In this document: positions 36,709 through 44,540 of the stretch, piece after piece
Position numbering within the stretch: the stretch's first letter is position 1
How the letters are laid out: each line of letters opens with the position of its first letter
NCBI RefSeq assembly: GCF_041435215.1
Contig: NZ_CP108394.1
Coordinates: forward strand, 8,928,001 to 8,992,000
DNA: 64,000 bases
DNA from: Streptomyces sp. NBC_01314
GTDB taxonomy: Bacteria > Actinomycetota > Actinomycetes > Streptomycetales > Streptomycetaceae
Direction: 5' to 3'
The notes under the pieces: generated by a model
Database searches by the model: none
The model's input: only the letters and a program-made list of their open reading frames with translations
Told to the model about the DNA's origin: nothing
Made by a program: the position numbers and the translations under genes

Positions 36709-36834
36709 CGGGGCCTCACTGTGCCGGGTCGGGTGCCGGTCCCGTGATGGTAACTCCCGAGGGTGTGTCCGCCATGGGTGCATCGCCTGTGACGTAATCG
36801 TCGTCTCGAATGTCGAGATCCGGCGTCCATTTCT

Positions 36835-36864
36835 TTGACGGATGGCTGAAATCGTTCTCATGAT
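36835..36864 (+). promoter_or_regulatory. Promoter of the transporter-mtnK operon
   Basis: TTGACG at 36835-36840 and CATGAT at 36859-36864 are 18 bp apart. Transcription would start six or seven bases later, at the ATG of the leader peptide (36871), making it leaderless. Confidence 0.5.
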
Positions 36865-36870
36865 CTCCGT

Positions 36871-36942
36871 ATGAAGACGCTGCTGCTCGTGCGGCGGCTG
36901 TACGTGGACTTGCTCCGGTCGACCACGGCCAGCTGTCGCTGA
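36871..36942 (+). CDS. Leader peptide upstream of the ABC transporter-mtnK operon
   Basis: A 23-codon ORF. The peptide begins MKTLLLVRRLYVDLLR and ends TTASCR. This matches the recurring Streptomyces sulfur-gene leader peptide pattern (hydrophobic, RR, VDLLR, terminal CR). There is no Shine-Dalgarno, and the predicted start of transcription coincides with its ATG. It is followed by about 170 bp of C-rich sequence before the lipoprotein gene. Confidence 0.7.
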   Translation: MKTLLLVRRLYVDLLRSTTASCR

Positions 36943-37004
36943 CCTCTCCCGGAGCTCCGACGCGCCCCCGTTCCCTGCGCGTTCACCGCCGCCCGCTCGG
37001 TGGC

Positions 37005-37078
37005 TCATTCCCGTCCCTCGCTCCGGGCTCGCACCCCCGCTTCATCTCCCTCGCATCCCCGCGCACCCACGCACCCGT
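37005..37078 (+). promoter_or_regulatory. C-rich leader tract upstream of the transporter-mtnK operon
   Basis: A pyrimidine-rich, G-poor stretch between the leader peptide and the lipoprotein ATG at 37112. It is the third example in this island of leader ORF followed by rut-like sequence. Confidence 0.5.
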
Positions 37079-37111
37079 GCGTGTTCGCACCACCCCGTAC
37101 CTGGAGCCGTC

Positions 37112-38221
37112 ATGTCCCTCTCGTCCCGCCGCACCCGTTTCCCCCTCGCCGCGCTCTCGCTCGCCTCCGCCTCGGCCCTGCTCCTGTCGGCCTGCGCGCA
37201 GTCCACGGACGCCTCCAAGGACACCGGCGACACCACCGCCAAGGCCTCCGCCGCCACCGGCAAGAAGCCCGCCCCCTTCGGTGCGGGCGCGGTCAAGGTC
37301 GCCCTGGTCCGGCAGAGCGGCGCCGGCGACTACTTCGAGCAGTGGGGCAACGGCGCGAAGGCGCAGGCCAAGGCCGTAGGCATCGACCTCACGGTGTACG
37401 ACGCCCAGGCCGACAACGCCAAGCAGGCCACCGACCTGTCCTCGGCGATCAACTCCGGCGCCAAGGCGATCATCATCGACCACGGCTTCCCGGCGACGAT
37501 CCAGCCGGAGATCGACAAGGCCGTGAAGAAGGGCATCAAGGTCGTCGTCTACGACGTCGAGACCGACACCAAGGGCGTGGTTTCCACCAAGCAGGACGAC
37601 GCGAGCATGGCCCAGGCCGTCCTCGACGTGATGGCGAAGGAGGTCGGCAAGGACGCCAAGGTCGGCTACGTCAACGTCGCCGGCTTCGCGGCCCTCGACA
37701 AGCGCGACACCGTCTGGAAGTCCACGGTCGAGGCGCAGGGCTGGAAGCAGGCCTTCAAGGTCGGCAAGGTCACCGACTCCACGGCCACCGACAACGTTCC
37801 CCTCGTCTCCGCCGCCCTCACCCAGCACTCCGACGTGGCGGGCGTCTTCGCCCCGTACGACGAGCTGGCCAAGGGCACCGTCCTCGCCGTGCAGAACAAG
37901 AAGCTCCAGGACAAGGTGAAGGTCTTCGGCGCCGACGTCTCCAACGCCGACATCCAGGCCATCACCGCCAAGGACAGCCCCTGGGTCGCCACGGCGGGCA
38001 CCGACCCCTCCGCCGTGGGTGCCGCCGTGGTCCGTACGGCCGCCCTGGAGCTGGCCGGTCAACTGAACGAGACCTCCGTCGAGTTCCCGGCCGTCGCCAT
38101 CACCCAGGACTTCCTGCGCGAGAAGAAGATCGAGAACATGGACCAGCTGCGTGAGGCGCTGCCCGCGCTGAACCTGTCGCAGGTCTCGACCGCCGACTGG
38201 ATCTCGAATGTCGCCCACTGA
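37112..38221 (+). CDS. Ribose-type sugar-binding lipoprotein (probable methylthioribose receptor)
   Basis: A 369-residue substrate-binding protein. A basic start and hydrophobic stretch end in the lipobox LLSAC with Cys at residue 28. The mature protein is a Peripla_BP_4 (RbsB-like) domain with DYFEQWGNGAKAQAKAVGIDL and SSAINSGAKAIIIDHG. It heads an operon with an ATPase, a permease and mtnK, which points to 5-methylthioribose as the cargo. That assignment is from context. Confidence 0.9.
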   Translation: MSLSSRRTRFPLAALSLASASALLLSACAQSTDASKDTGDTTAKASAATGKKPAPFGAGAVKVALVRQSGAGDYFEQWGNGAKAQAKAVGIDLTVYDAQADNAKQATDLSSAINSGAKAIIIDHGFPATIQPEIDKAVKKGIKVVVYDVETDTKGVVSTKQDDASMAQAVLDVMAKEVGKDAKVGYVNVAGFAALDKRDTVWKSTVEAQGWKQAFKVGKVTDSTATDNVPLVSAALTQHSDVAGVFAPYDELAKGTVLAVQNKKLQDKVKVFGADVSNADIQAITAKDSPWVATAGTDPSAVGAAVVRTAALELAGQLNETSVEFPAVAITQDFLREKKIENMDQLREALPALNLSQVSTADWISNVAH

Positions 38222-39761
38222 CACCAGCCACGAGAAGGCCGACGGCGGCGAGAGCGGGGCCGCCGTCAGCCTGCGGGACGTCAGCAAGGCCTTCGGCGGC
38301 AAGACGGTGCTCGCCTCCGTCTCGCTGGACATCGCGCCGGGCAGCGTGGTCGCGCTGCTCGGCGCGAACGGCGCCGGCAAGTCCACGCTGATCAAGATCC
38401 TGTCCGGGGTGCACGCCGACCACGGCGGCGAGGTCCTGGTGGACGGCTCCCCGGCCGCCCTCCGAAGCCCCCTCGCCGCCCGTCAGTTGGGCATCCAGAC
38501 CGTCCATCAGCGGATCAGCGAGGGCGTCGTCCCCGGCCTCACCGTCGCAGAGAACCTCGGCTTCGAGGAACTGGCGCAGCGCCGCGGCAACCCGTTCCTC
38601 AACGGACGCAGGCAGCTCGCCCGCGCCCGTGAGATCCAGGCCAACCTCGGCCTCGACTGGACCGACGCCGTCCTCAAGCAGGACGTCACCGAACTCGGCA
38701 TCTCCGACCGCCAGTTGCTCATCCTGGCCCGCGCCCTCGCCACCCGCCCCCGCCTGCTGATCCTCGACGAACCGACCTCGGCGCTCTCCGCCGCCGAGGC
38801 CGAGCGCCTCTTCGCGCTCGTCGAAGGAATGCGGAACGACGGCATCGCGGTCCTCTACGTCTCCCACCGACTCGGTGAGATCGACGCCCTGGCCGACCGT
38901 CTGGTCGTACTTCGGGACGGCCGTCTCACCGAGGACCAGACCCGCCCCTTCGACTGGGACGCCGCCCTGCGCGCGATGCTCGCCCAGGCCCACGAGACGA
39001 CCACCGCCCGCCCGGTCCGGGAGGGCGACCAGGGAGACGTCGTCCTGTCCCTGAAGGGCGTACCTCTCTTCGAGGGCCGCCCCCCGCTCGATCTCGACCT
39101 CCGCAGCGGCGAAGTCACCGGCGTCGTCGGCCTGTTGGGCGCCGGCAAGACCGAGCTGGCCCGCGGCCTCTTCGGCGCCGAGCCCTTCACCACCGGCACG
39201 GTCGAGCTGGACGGCAGGCCGTACACGCCCCGCCGCCCCGCCGACGCCATCCGCGACGGCGTCCACCTCGTCCCCGAGGACCGGCACGCCGACGCCCTCG
39301 TCCCCGGCTGGTCGGTGGCCCAGAACATCTCCCTGCCGTTCCTCAGGTCCTTCTCGCGGCTGGGCCTGATGAACACGGCCAGGGAACACGCACTCGGCCG
39401 CGACACGATCGACGCACTCGGTGTCGTCACCCGCGACGAGCACAGCACCGTCGAGGAGCTCTCCGGCGGCAACCAGCAGAAGGTCGTGGTCGGCCGCTGG
39501 CTCGCCGAGACCCCTCGTGTCCTCATCCTGGACGAGCCGTTCCGAGGTGTGGACATCGGTGCCCGGCGCGACATCGGCCGCCGCGCCCGCGCGCTCGCCA
39601 CCGAAGGCGCCGCCGTACTCGTCCTGTCCGCCGACGTCGACGAGATCCTGGAGGTCGCCGACCGGGTCGTCGTACTCGCCGCCGGTGAGATCCACCTGGA
39701 CGCGTACGGCGAGGACGCGGAGCGCGACCGCGTCATCCAGACCATCTCGGCGTCCGTGTGA
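38208..39761 (+). CDS. Ribose-type ABC transporter ATP-binding protein
   Basis: A 517-residue tandem ATPase. The N-terminal domain has Walker A GANGAGKST and Walker B LLILDEPTSALS. The C-terminal domain has GLLGAGKTE, LSGGNQQKVVVGRWL and VLILDEPFRGVDIG. It matches RbsA/XylG in length. It overlaps the lipoprotein gene by 14 bp, so the two are coupled. Confidence 0.94.
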   Translation: MSPTDTSHEKADGGESGAAVSLRDVSKAFGGKTVLASVSLDIAPGSVVALLGANGAGKSTLIKILSGVHADHGGEVLVDGSPAALRSPLAARQLGIQTVHQRISEGVVPGLTVAENLGFEELAQRRGNPFLNGRRQLARAREIQANLGLDWTDAVLKQDVTELGISDRQLLILARALATRPRLLILDEPTSALSAAEAERLFALVEGMRNDGIAVLYVSHRLGEIDALADRLVVLRDGRLTEDQTRPFDWDAALRAMLAQAHETTTARPVREGDQGDVVLSLKGVPLFEGRPPLDLDLRSGEVTGVVGLLGAGKTELARGLFGAEPFTTGTVELDGRPYTPRRPADAIRDGVHLVPEDRHADALVPGWSVAQNISLPFLRSFSRLGLMNTAREHALGRDTIDALGVVTRDEHSTVEELSGGNQQKVVVGRWLAETPRVLILDEPFRGVDIGARRDIGRRARALATEGAAVLVLSADVDEILEVADRVVVLAAGEIHLDAYGEDAERDRVIQTISASV

Positions 39762-39782
39762 CCCCGGCCCGCCGCAAGGAAA

Positions 39783-39814
39783 TCCCAGGACCAGGAAGTC
39801 CCAGGACCAGGAAG
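39783..39814 (+). repeat. 16-bp direct repeat at the ATPase-permease junction
   Basis: TCCCAGGACCAGGAAG occurs twice in tandem without mismatch and a third partial copy follows. It fills the gap between the ATPase stop and the permease ATG. This insertion may have moved the permease start away from an original GTGA overlap. Confidence 0.8.
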
Positions 39815-39829
39815 TCCGAGGAAGCACCC

Positions 39830-40876
39830 ATGACCACCACCCAGAGCACCGAGGTCCCCGCCAAGGCGGCGCTCCCGCCCGCGACCTCCACGGCCGTGCG
39901 CGTCCAGAACGCCGTCATCAAGTACGGCTTCATCTTCGTCACGGTCGCGCTCTTCGCGTACTTCGCGCTGAGCGAGGGCTCCTTCCGCGAGTCGGCGACC
40001 CTCCTCGACACCCTCCGGTACGTGTCCGTCGCCGCCATCCTCGGCCTCGGCGTCACCCTCACCATGTCCGTCGGCGGAATGGACATGTCCGTCGGCGCGG
40101 TCGCCGGCCTCGGCGTCTCGGTCGCCGCCCACACCATGGTCGTGTACAACCAGATCGGCACGGTCGCGATCATCGCGGTCCTCGCGGCGGGCGCCCTCGC
40201 GGGCCTCCTCAACGCCCTGCTGATCGTGGTGATGAAGATCCCCGACATGCTGGCCACGCTCGGCACCATGTTCGTCATCCAGGGCACCAAACTCATCCTC
40301 GTGGACGGCCAGTCGATCACCCCCGGCATGACGCTGGAGGACGGCACCACCGCTCCCGGCCGGTTCACCGCCGACTTCCTGAAGATCGACCGGGGCACGG
40401 TCCTCGGCATCCCGATCTCGGTTCTCGTCTTCGGCGCGCTGACGGTCGCGGCCTGGGTCTTCCTGGCCCGCACCCGCTGGGGCCGCGTCTTCTACGCGAT
40501 CGGCGCCAACCCGGAGGCGTCCCGCCTGGCAGGCATCCGCGTCGGCGCGTACCGCGCGCTGGCGTACGTCCTCTCCGGCGTCCTCGCCTCCATCGGCGGC
40601 CTGATCCTGGCGTCGCGCATCGGCCAGGGCGACGTCAGCGCCGGCACCTCCCAGCTGCTGGAGGCGGTGGCGGTCGCCCTCGTCGGCACCTCGGTCCTCG
40701 GCCGGGGCCGCCCGAACGTCTGGGGCACCGCCCTCGGCGCGGTACTGATCGGCATCATCACCACGGGCCTCACCATCAAGGGCCTGCCGTACTACACCCA
40801 GGACGTCGTCGAGGGCGCGGTCCTCATCCTCGCCCTGGTCTTCAGCTTCACCTTGTCCAAGCGCCGCACCGCATAA
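39830..40876 (+). CDS. Ribose-type ABC transporter permease
   Basis: A 348-residue permease of the RbsC/BPD_transp_2 family with about ten hydrophobic segments. ILGLGVTLTMSVGGMDMSVGAVAGL and AIGANPEASRLAGIRV are typical landmarks. The ATG at 39830 follows GAGGAAG. A GTG at 39758 overlapping the ATPase stop would add a 24-residue Pro/Ser/Arg-rich extension encoded by a direct repeat. It acts with the preceding ATPase and lipoprotein. Confidence 0.92.
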   Translation: MTTTQSTEVPAKAALPPATSTAVRVQNAVIKYGFIFVTVALFAYFALSEGSFRESATLLDTLRYVSVAAILGLGVTLTMSVGGMDMSVGAVAGLGVSVAAHTMVVYNQIGTVAIIAVLAAGALAGLLNALLIVVMKIPDMLATLGTMFVIQGTKLILVDGQSITPGMTLEDGTTAPGRFTADFLKIDRGTVLGIPISVLVFGALTVAAWVFLARTRWGRVFYAIGANPEASRLAGIRVGAYRALAYVLSGVLASIGGLILASRIGQGDVSAGTSQLLEAVAVALVGTSVLGRGRPNVWGTALGAVLIGIITTGLTIKGLPYYTQDVVEGAVLILALVFSFTLSKRRTA

Positions 40877-40891
40877 GGGAGTTCACCGACC

Positions 40892-42064
40892 ATGGGCTAC
40901 CGCATCCTGGAGACCGACGACATCCCCGCGTACCTGCGCGAGCGGGGCCACTGGGAGGACCCGGACGACATCACCGTCCGCGAGGTGTCGGACGGCAACG
41001 TCAACCGCGTCTTCCTCGCCTCGAACGCCGCCGGCACCCGCGGTCTCGCCCTCAAGCAGGCCCTGCCCTGGGTCCGCGTAGCCGGCCCCTCCTGGCCGCT
41101 GAGCCCCGAGCGCGCCGACGCCGAGGCCCGCGCGTACGAACAACTCGCCAAGGTCGCCCCCGACGAGATCCCCCGGATCCACGGCTACGACCCCGAGCAC
41201 CACGCCCTTGTCATGGAGGACCTCTCCGACCTGGAGGTCCTGCGCACCCTCCTCAACGAGGGCGCGTCGTACGGCCCGTACACCTCACCCCAGATCGGCC
41301 GCCTCGTCGCCCGGCTCTCCTTCGCCACCAGCGACTTCGGCATGGAGTCCGCCGACCGCAAGGCGCTGTTCGCCGCCTCGGTCAACGCCGAGCTGTGCAA
41401 GATCACCGAGGACGTCGTCCTCTCCGAGCCGTACATCGAGCACGAACACAACCACTGGCACCCGGGGCTGGACGACCTCGCCGCCGCCTTCCGCGCGGAC
41501 ACCGCCCTGCGCACCGAGGTCGCCGACCTCCGCCACGTCTTCATGACGAGCGCCCAGGCCCTCCTCCACGGAGACCTCCACTCGGGCAGCGTCATGGTCG
41601 GCGAACGCGAAGGCGCCCACGTCCTGCGTGTCTTCGACCCCGAGTTCTCCTTCGTCGGCCCCATCGGCTTCGACCTCGGCCTGTACTGGGCCAACGCGCT
41701 CGTCTCCGAGGAACGGGCCCGTGCCCTGGGCAGTCTCACGGACCACGGAGACCAGCTCCGCCTCTCCTGGGAGGCCTTCGAGACCGAGTTCCGCCGCCTC
41801 TGGCCGTCCCGCGTCGACACCTTCTTCGACGCTCCCTACCTCGACCGCTTCCTCCACCGCGTCTGGACGGAGTCCCTGGGCTTCGCCGGCACGGAACTCG
41901 TCCGCCGCATCATCGGCTTCGCCCACCTCACCGACCTGACGACCCTGGAGAACCCGGTACCGGCATCCCGCCGGGCGCTGCTCCTGGGCCGTGAACTGAT
42001 CGTCCGCCGTGCGGAGCTGACCTCACCGGACGCGGTGCGCGAGGTCGTGGCCTCACTCGGCTGA
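40892..42064 (+). CDS. mtnK: S-methyl-5-thioribose kinase
   Basis: A 390-residue kinase of the aminoglycoside-phosphotransferase-like fold that phosphorylates methylthioribose at C1 with ATP, producing the MtnA substrate. VSDGNVNRVFLA is the glycine-loop region. LLHGDLHSGSVMV (near 227) is the catalytic loop and FDPEFSFVGPIGFDLG holds the metal-binding Asp and Glu. It follows the permease by 15 bp with a GGGAG site. The last 12 bp overlap the convergent SUKH gene. Confidence 0.95.
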   Translation: MGYRILETDDIPAYLRERGHWEDPDDITVREVSDGNVNRVFLASNAAGTRGLALKQALPWVRVAGPSWPLSPERADAEARAYEQLAKVAPDEIPRIHGYDPEHHALVMEDLSDLEVLRTLLNEGASYGPYTSPQIGRLVARLSFATSDFGMESADRKALFAASVNAELCKITEDVVLSEPYIEHEHNHWHPGLDDLAAAFRADTALRTEVADLRHVFMTSAQALLHGDLHSGSVMVGEREGAHVLRVFDPEFSFVGPIGFDLGLYWANALVSEERARALGSLTDHGDQLRLSWEAFETEFRRLWPSRVDTFFDAPYLDRFLHRVWTESLGFAGTELVRRIIGFAHLTDLTTLENPVPASRRALLLGRELIVRRAELTSPDAVREVVASLG

Positions 42065-42622
42065 CTCGGCGTCGAACCACTCCTTCCCGGCGGCCCAGTG
42101 CGCGACCCAGCCGCCGAAGCCGGGCGCGGAGGTCGTGTGGCCGAACTCCGCGCCGAACGGCAGGGCACCCACATCGGTGACGTGCCATATGTGTCCCCGA
42201 TGGGGGCCGGTGACGACGAGATGCCAGTTCATGGCGCAACCGTCCGTGCCGAGCACGATCGAGCCATGGTTGACGACCTCGCCGACGACGGTCTCCAGGT
42301 CCTCGTACGGACCGTCGTCCTCTTCCCACAGCCAGGGTGCCGTGAGCGGGAACGGCCTGCCCAGGTCCCGGTCCGCCCCGTCGTCCCCCCAGTCGTCGGG
42401 CAGTTCGGCCAGCCCCACGAGCCCGTACACCGGCGGTCCCTGGAAGGATCCGTCGGACACCTCCGCCACGAACGTCCGGTACGGCTCGGGCAGCACCACC
42501 CCGTGCTCCGCCTCGAAGGCGTGCACAGCCGCCCAGCCGAGAGCCGACTCCCCGCCGTCGTCCACGGCGAACGCCTCGCGCAGGGCCGCCAGCTCGGCGG
42601 GGTCGGCATGATCGATGTTCAT
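42053..42622 (-). CDS. SMI1/KNR4 (SUKH) family protein
   Basis: A 189-residue acidic protein. VVLPEPYRTFVAEVSDG and YGLVGLAEL are the core of the SUKH fold, and GCAMNWHLVVTGPHRGHIWHV the C-terminal sheet. SUKH proteins are often immunity proteins against secreted nuclease toxins, but no toxin gene is adjacent. It may be an orphan with a housekeeping role. The ribosome site is weak. Confidence 0.8.
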   Translation of the reverse strand: MNIDHADPAELAALREAFAVDDGGESALGWAAVHAFEAEHGVVLPEPYRTFVAEVSDGSFQGPPVYGLVGLAELPDDWGDDGADRDLGRPFPLTAPWLWEEDDGPYEDLETVVGEVVNHGSIVLGTDGCAMNWHLVVTGPHRGHIWHVTDVGALPFGAEFGHTTSAPGFGGWVAHWAAGKEWFDAESAE

Positions 42623-42653
42623 TCGCTCATGAAAGCACCCGGCACTGACAGCC

Positions 42654-42733
42654 CGGCCCGACGAATGGACGACCGGCCCGACGGAAGGACGATGGGCCCG
42701 ACGGAATGACGATCGGCACGACGTAAGAACGAC
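42654..42733. repeat. 20-bp imperfect tandem repeat, four copies
   Basis: Units begin at 42654, 42674, 42694 and 42714 and follow the pattern CGGCCCGACGGAATGACGAT. They lie upstream of the SUKH gene and downstream of the glpD terminators, so they may form part of the SUKH leader. Confidence 0.8.
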
Positions 42734-42743
42734 CGGCATGCCG

Positions 42744-42776
42744 AAGGGGCGGCTCCATGTTCTGGAGCCGCCCCTT
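42744..42776. terminator. Hairpin between SUKH and glpD
   Basis: Perfect 14-bp arms at 42744-42757 and 42763-42776 around TGTTC. It lies downstream of glpD on the minus strand and upstream of the SUKH start. Confidence 0.7.
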
Positions 42777-42800
42777 CCTCGGTCCGGCCCCGGAGCGGAA

Positions 42801-42850
42801 GGGGCCGTACCTTTCGGTACCGGCCCCGGTCAGGGAGAGGGGCCGGCACC
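42801..42850 (-). terminator. Alternative hairpins just after glpD
   Basis: Three segments (42801-42811, 42816-42827 and 42839-42850) can pair in two mutually exclusive ways: first with second, or second with third. The structure next to the glpD stop likely ends the glycerol operon. Confidence 0.55.
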
Positions 42851-42859
42851 GAAACCCGG

Positions 42860-44476
42860 TTACTTCTTGTCGAGCAGATCCTGCACCTTCGTGCGGACCT
42901 CGTCCGTCGCCAGCCCCCGTATCGTCAGCGTCGTCCGGCGGCGCAGCACGTCGTCGGACGTCTCGGCCCACTCGGTGTCACGGGCGTAGACGACCTGCGC
43001 CCAGATCTCAGGGGCGTCCGGGTGGACACGCTCGCCCAGCTCGGGGTTCTCGTTGGCGAGACGGGCGATGTCGAAGGCCAGCGACCCGTAGTGCGTGGCC
43101 AGGTGCCGCGCGGTGTCGGCGCCCATGCGGGGGCCGGGCGCCGGGTGGTCGACGAGGAGCCGGTGGGCGACCGCGCGCGGGTTGGCGACCCCCGGCAGTG
43201 GCAGCCTCTTCGGCAGCGAGCCGACCGGCTCGAAGTCCTCACCCAGGGGGTGCCCGGGCAGCGCCTCCAGCTTCTTCATGATCGTGCGGCCGATGTGCCG
43301 GAAGGTCGTCCACTTGCCGCCCGCGACGGACAGCATGCCGGCCCGGCCTTCGGTGACGACCGTCTCGCGCTTGGCCTTCGCGGTGTCACCGGGACCGCCC
43401 GGCAGCACCCGCAGACCGGCGAAGGAGTACGTGATCAGGTCACGGTCGAGCTGCTGGTCCCGGATGGAGAACGCGGCCTCGTCCAGGATCTGGGCTATGT
43501 CCTTGTCGTTGACCGCGACGTCCGCCGGGTCGCCCTCGTACACCTCGTCGGTCGTGCCGAGCAGCAGCATGTCCTCCCAGGGGAGGGCGAAGGTGATGCG
43601 GTACTTGTCGATCGGGGTGGCGAGCGCGGCCTTCCACGGAGCCGTCCGCTTCAGCACCAGGTGCGCGCCCTTGGACAGCCGGATGGACGGCGCCGCGTCC
43701 GGGTTCTCCATCCTGCGCAGGTGGTCGACCCACGGCCCGGTCGCGTTCAGCACCAGCCGCGCGTTCACACCGAACTCGTCGCCGGAGAGTTGGTCGCGCA
43801 GCTCCGCACCGGTCACCCGGCCCCTGGTGAACCGCAGCCCGGTGACCTCGGAGTGGTTCAGGACGACGGCACCCGACTCGACGGCCGCGCGGACCGTCAT
43901 CAGGGCCATCCGGGAGTCGTTCATCTGGTCGTCGCCGTACACGGCCACGGCCTTGAGGTTCTCGGTGCGCAGCTCGGGCACGTCCTGCGCGGCCTTCGAC
44001 GGCGAGAGCAGGTGGCCCACGCCGTCGCCGAAGGCCGACAGCGCCGAGTAGGCGAAGACGCCGGCCCCGAGCTTCGCCGCGCCGTGCGGCCCGCCCTTGT
44101 ACACGGGGAGGTAGAACGTGAGCGGGTTCGCCAGGTGGGGGGCCACCTGGCGGGACACCGCACGGCGTTCGAAGTGGTTCTCCGCCACCAGCTTCACGGC
44201 GCCGGTCTGCAGATAGCGCAGACCGCCGTGGAGCAGCTTGGAGGAGGCGGAGGAGGTGGCGCCGGCGAAGTCGCCGGCGTCGACCAGGGCCACCCTGAGC
44301 CCGGACTGCGCGGCGTGCCAGGCGGTGGAGATGCCCAGGATGCCGCCGCCGATCACGAGGAGGTCGTACGACGCCTTGGAGAGCTGCTCCCGGGTCTCGG
44401 CACGGCTCGGGTTCGAGCCGGACGCCGGGCGCTTCCCCAGGGCAGGCAGGGTCTGCAGGGTGGTCTGACTGGTCAT
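42860..44476 (-). CDS. glpD: Glycerol-3-phosphate dehydrogenase (FAD)
   Basis: A 538-residue membrane-associated flavoenzyme that oxidises glycerol-3-phosphate to dihydroxyacetone phosphate and passes electrons to quinone. The FAD-binding motif is DLLVIGGGILGISTA (near 38-52). SSASSKLLHGGLRYLQ is the family signature. The C-terminal DAO_C domain ends in DEVRTKVQDLLDKK. It is the last gene of the glpF-glpK-glpD operon, 64 bp after glpK. Confidence 0.96.
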   Translation of the reverse strand: MTSQTTLQTLPALGKRPASGSNPSRAETREQLSKASYDLLVIGGGILGISTAWHAAQSGLRVALVDAGDFAGATSSASSKLLHGGLRYLQTGAVKLVAENHFERRAVSRQVAPHLANPLTFYLPVYKGGPHGAAKLGAGVFAYSALSAFGDGVGHLLSPSKAAQDVPELRTENLKAVAVYGDDQMNDSRMALMTVRAAVESGAVVLNHSEVTGLRFTRGRVTGAELRDQLSGDEFGVNARLVLNATGPWVDHLRRMENPDAAPSIRLSKGAHLVLKRTAPWKAALATPIDKYRITFALPWEDMLLLGTTDEVYEGDPADVAVNDKDIAQILDEAAFSIRDQQLDRDLITYSFAGLRVLPGGPGDTAKAKRETVVTEGRAGMLSVAGGKWTTFRHIGRTIMKKLEALPGHPLGEDFEPVGSLPKRLPLPGVANPRAVAHRLLVDHPAPGPRMGADTARHLATHYGSLAFDIARLANENPELGERVHPDAPEIWAQVVYARDTEWAETSDDVLRRRTTLTIRGLATDEVRTKVQDLLDKK

Positions 44477-44540
44477 GTGGGGTTCTTACTCCTCATCAGA
44501 GCGTGGGTCGGAGCCTGCGACGGGCTCTTCTCAGCTCTTG

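Noticed and set aside
36499..36870. SAM riboswitch between mtnD and the transporter operon
   Set aside because: No SAM-I, SAM-II or SAM-IV core seen; leader peptides and C-rich tracts explain the region better.
39758..39830. GTG at 39758 as the permease start
   Set aside because: It would add a repeat-encoded Pro/Ser/Arg stretch before the conserved start, while the ATG at 39830 has a good ribosome site. Not fully excluded.
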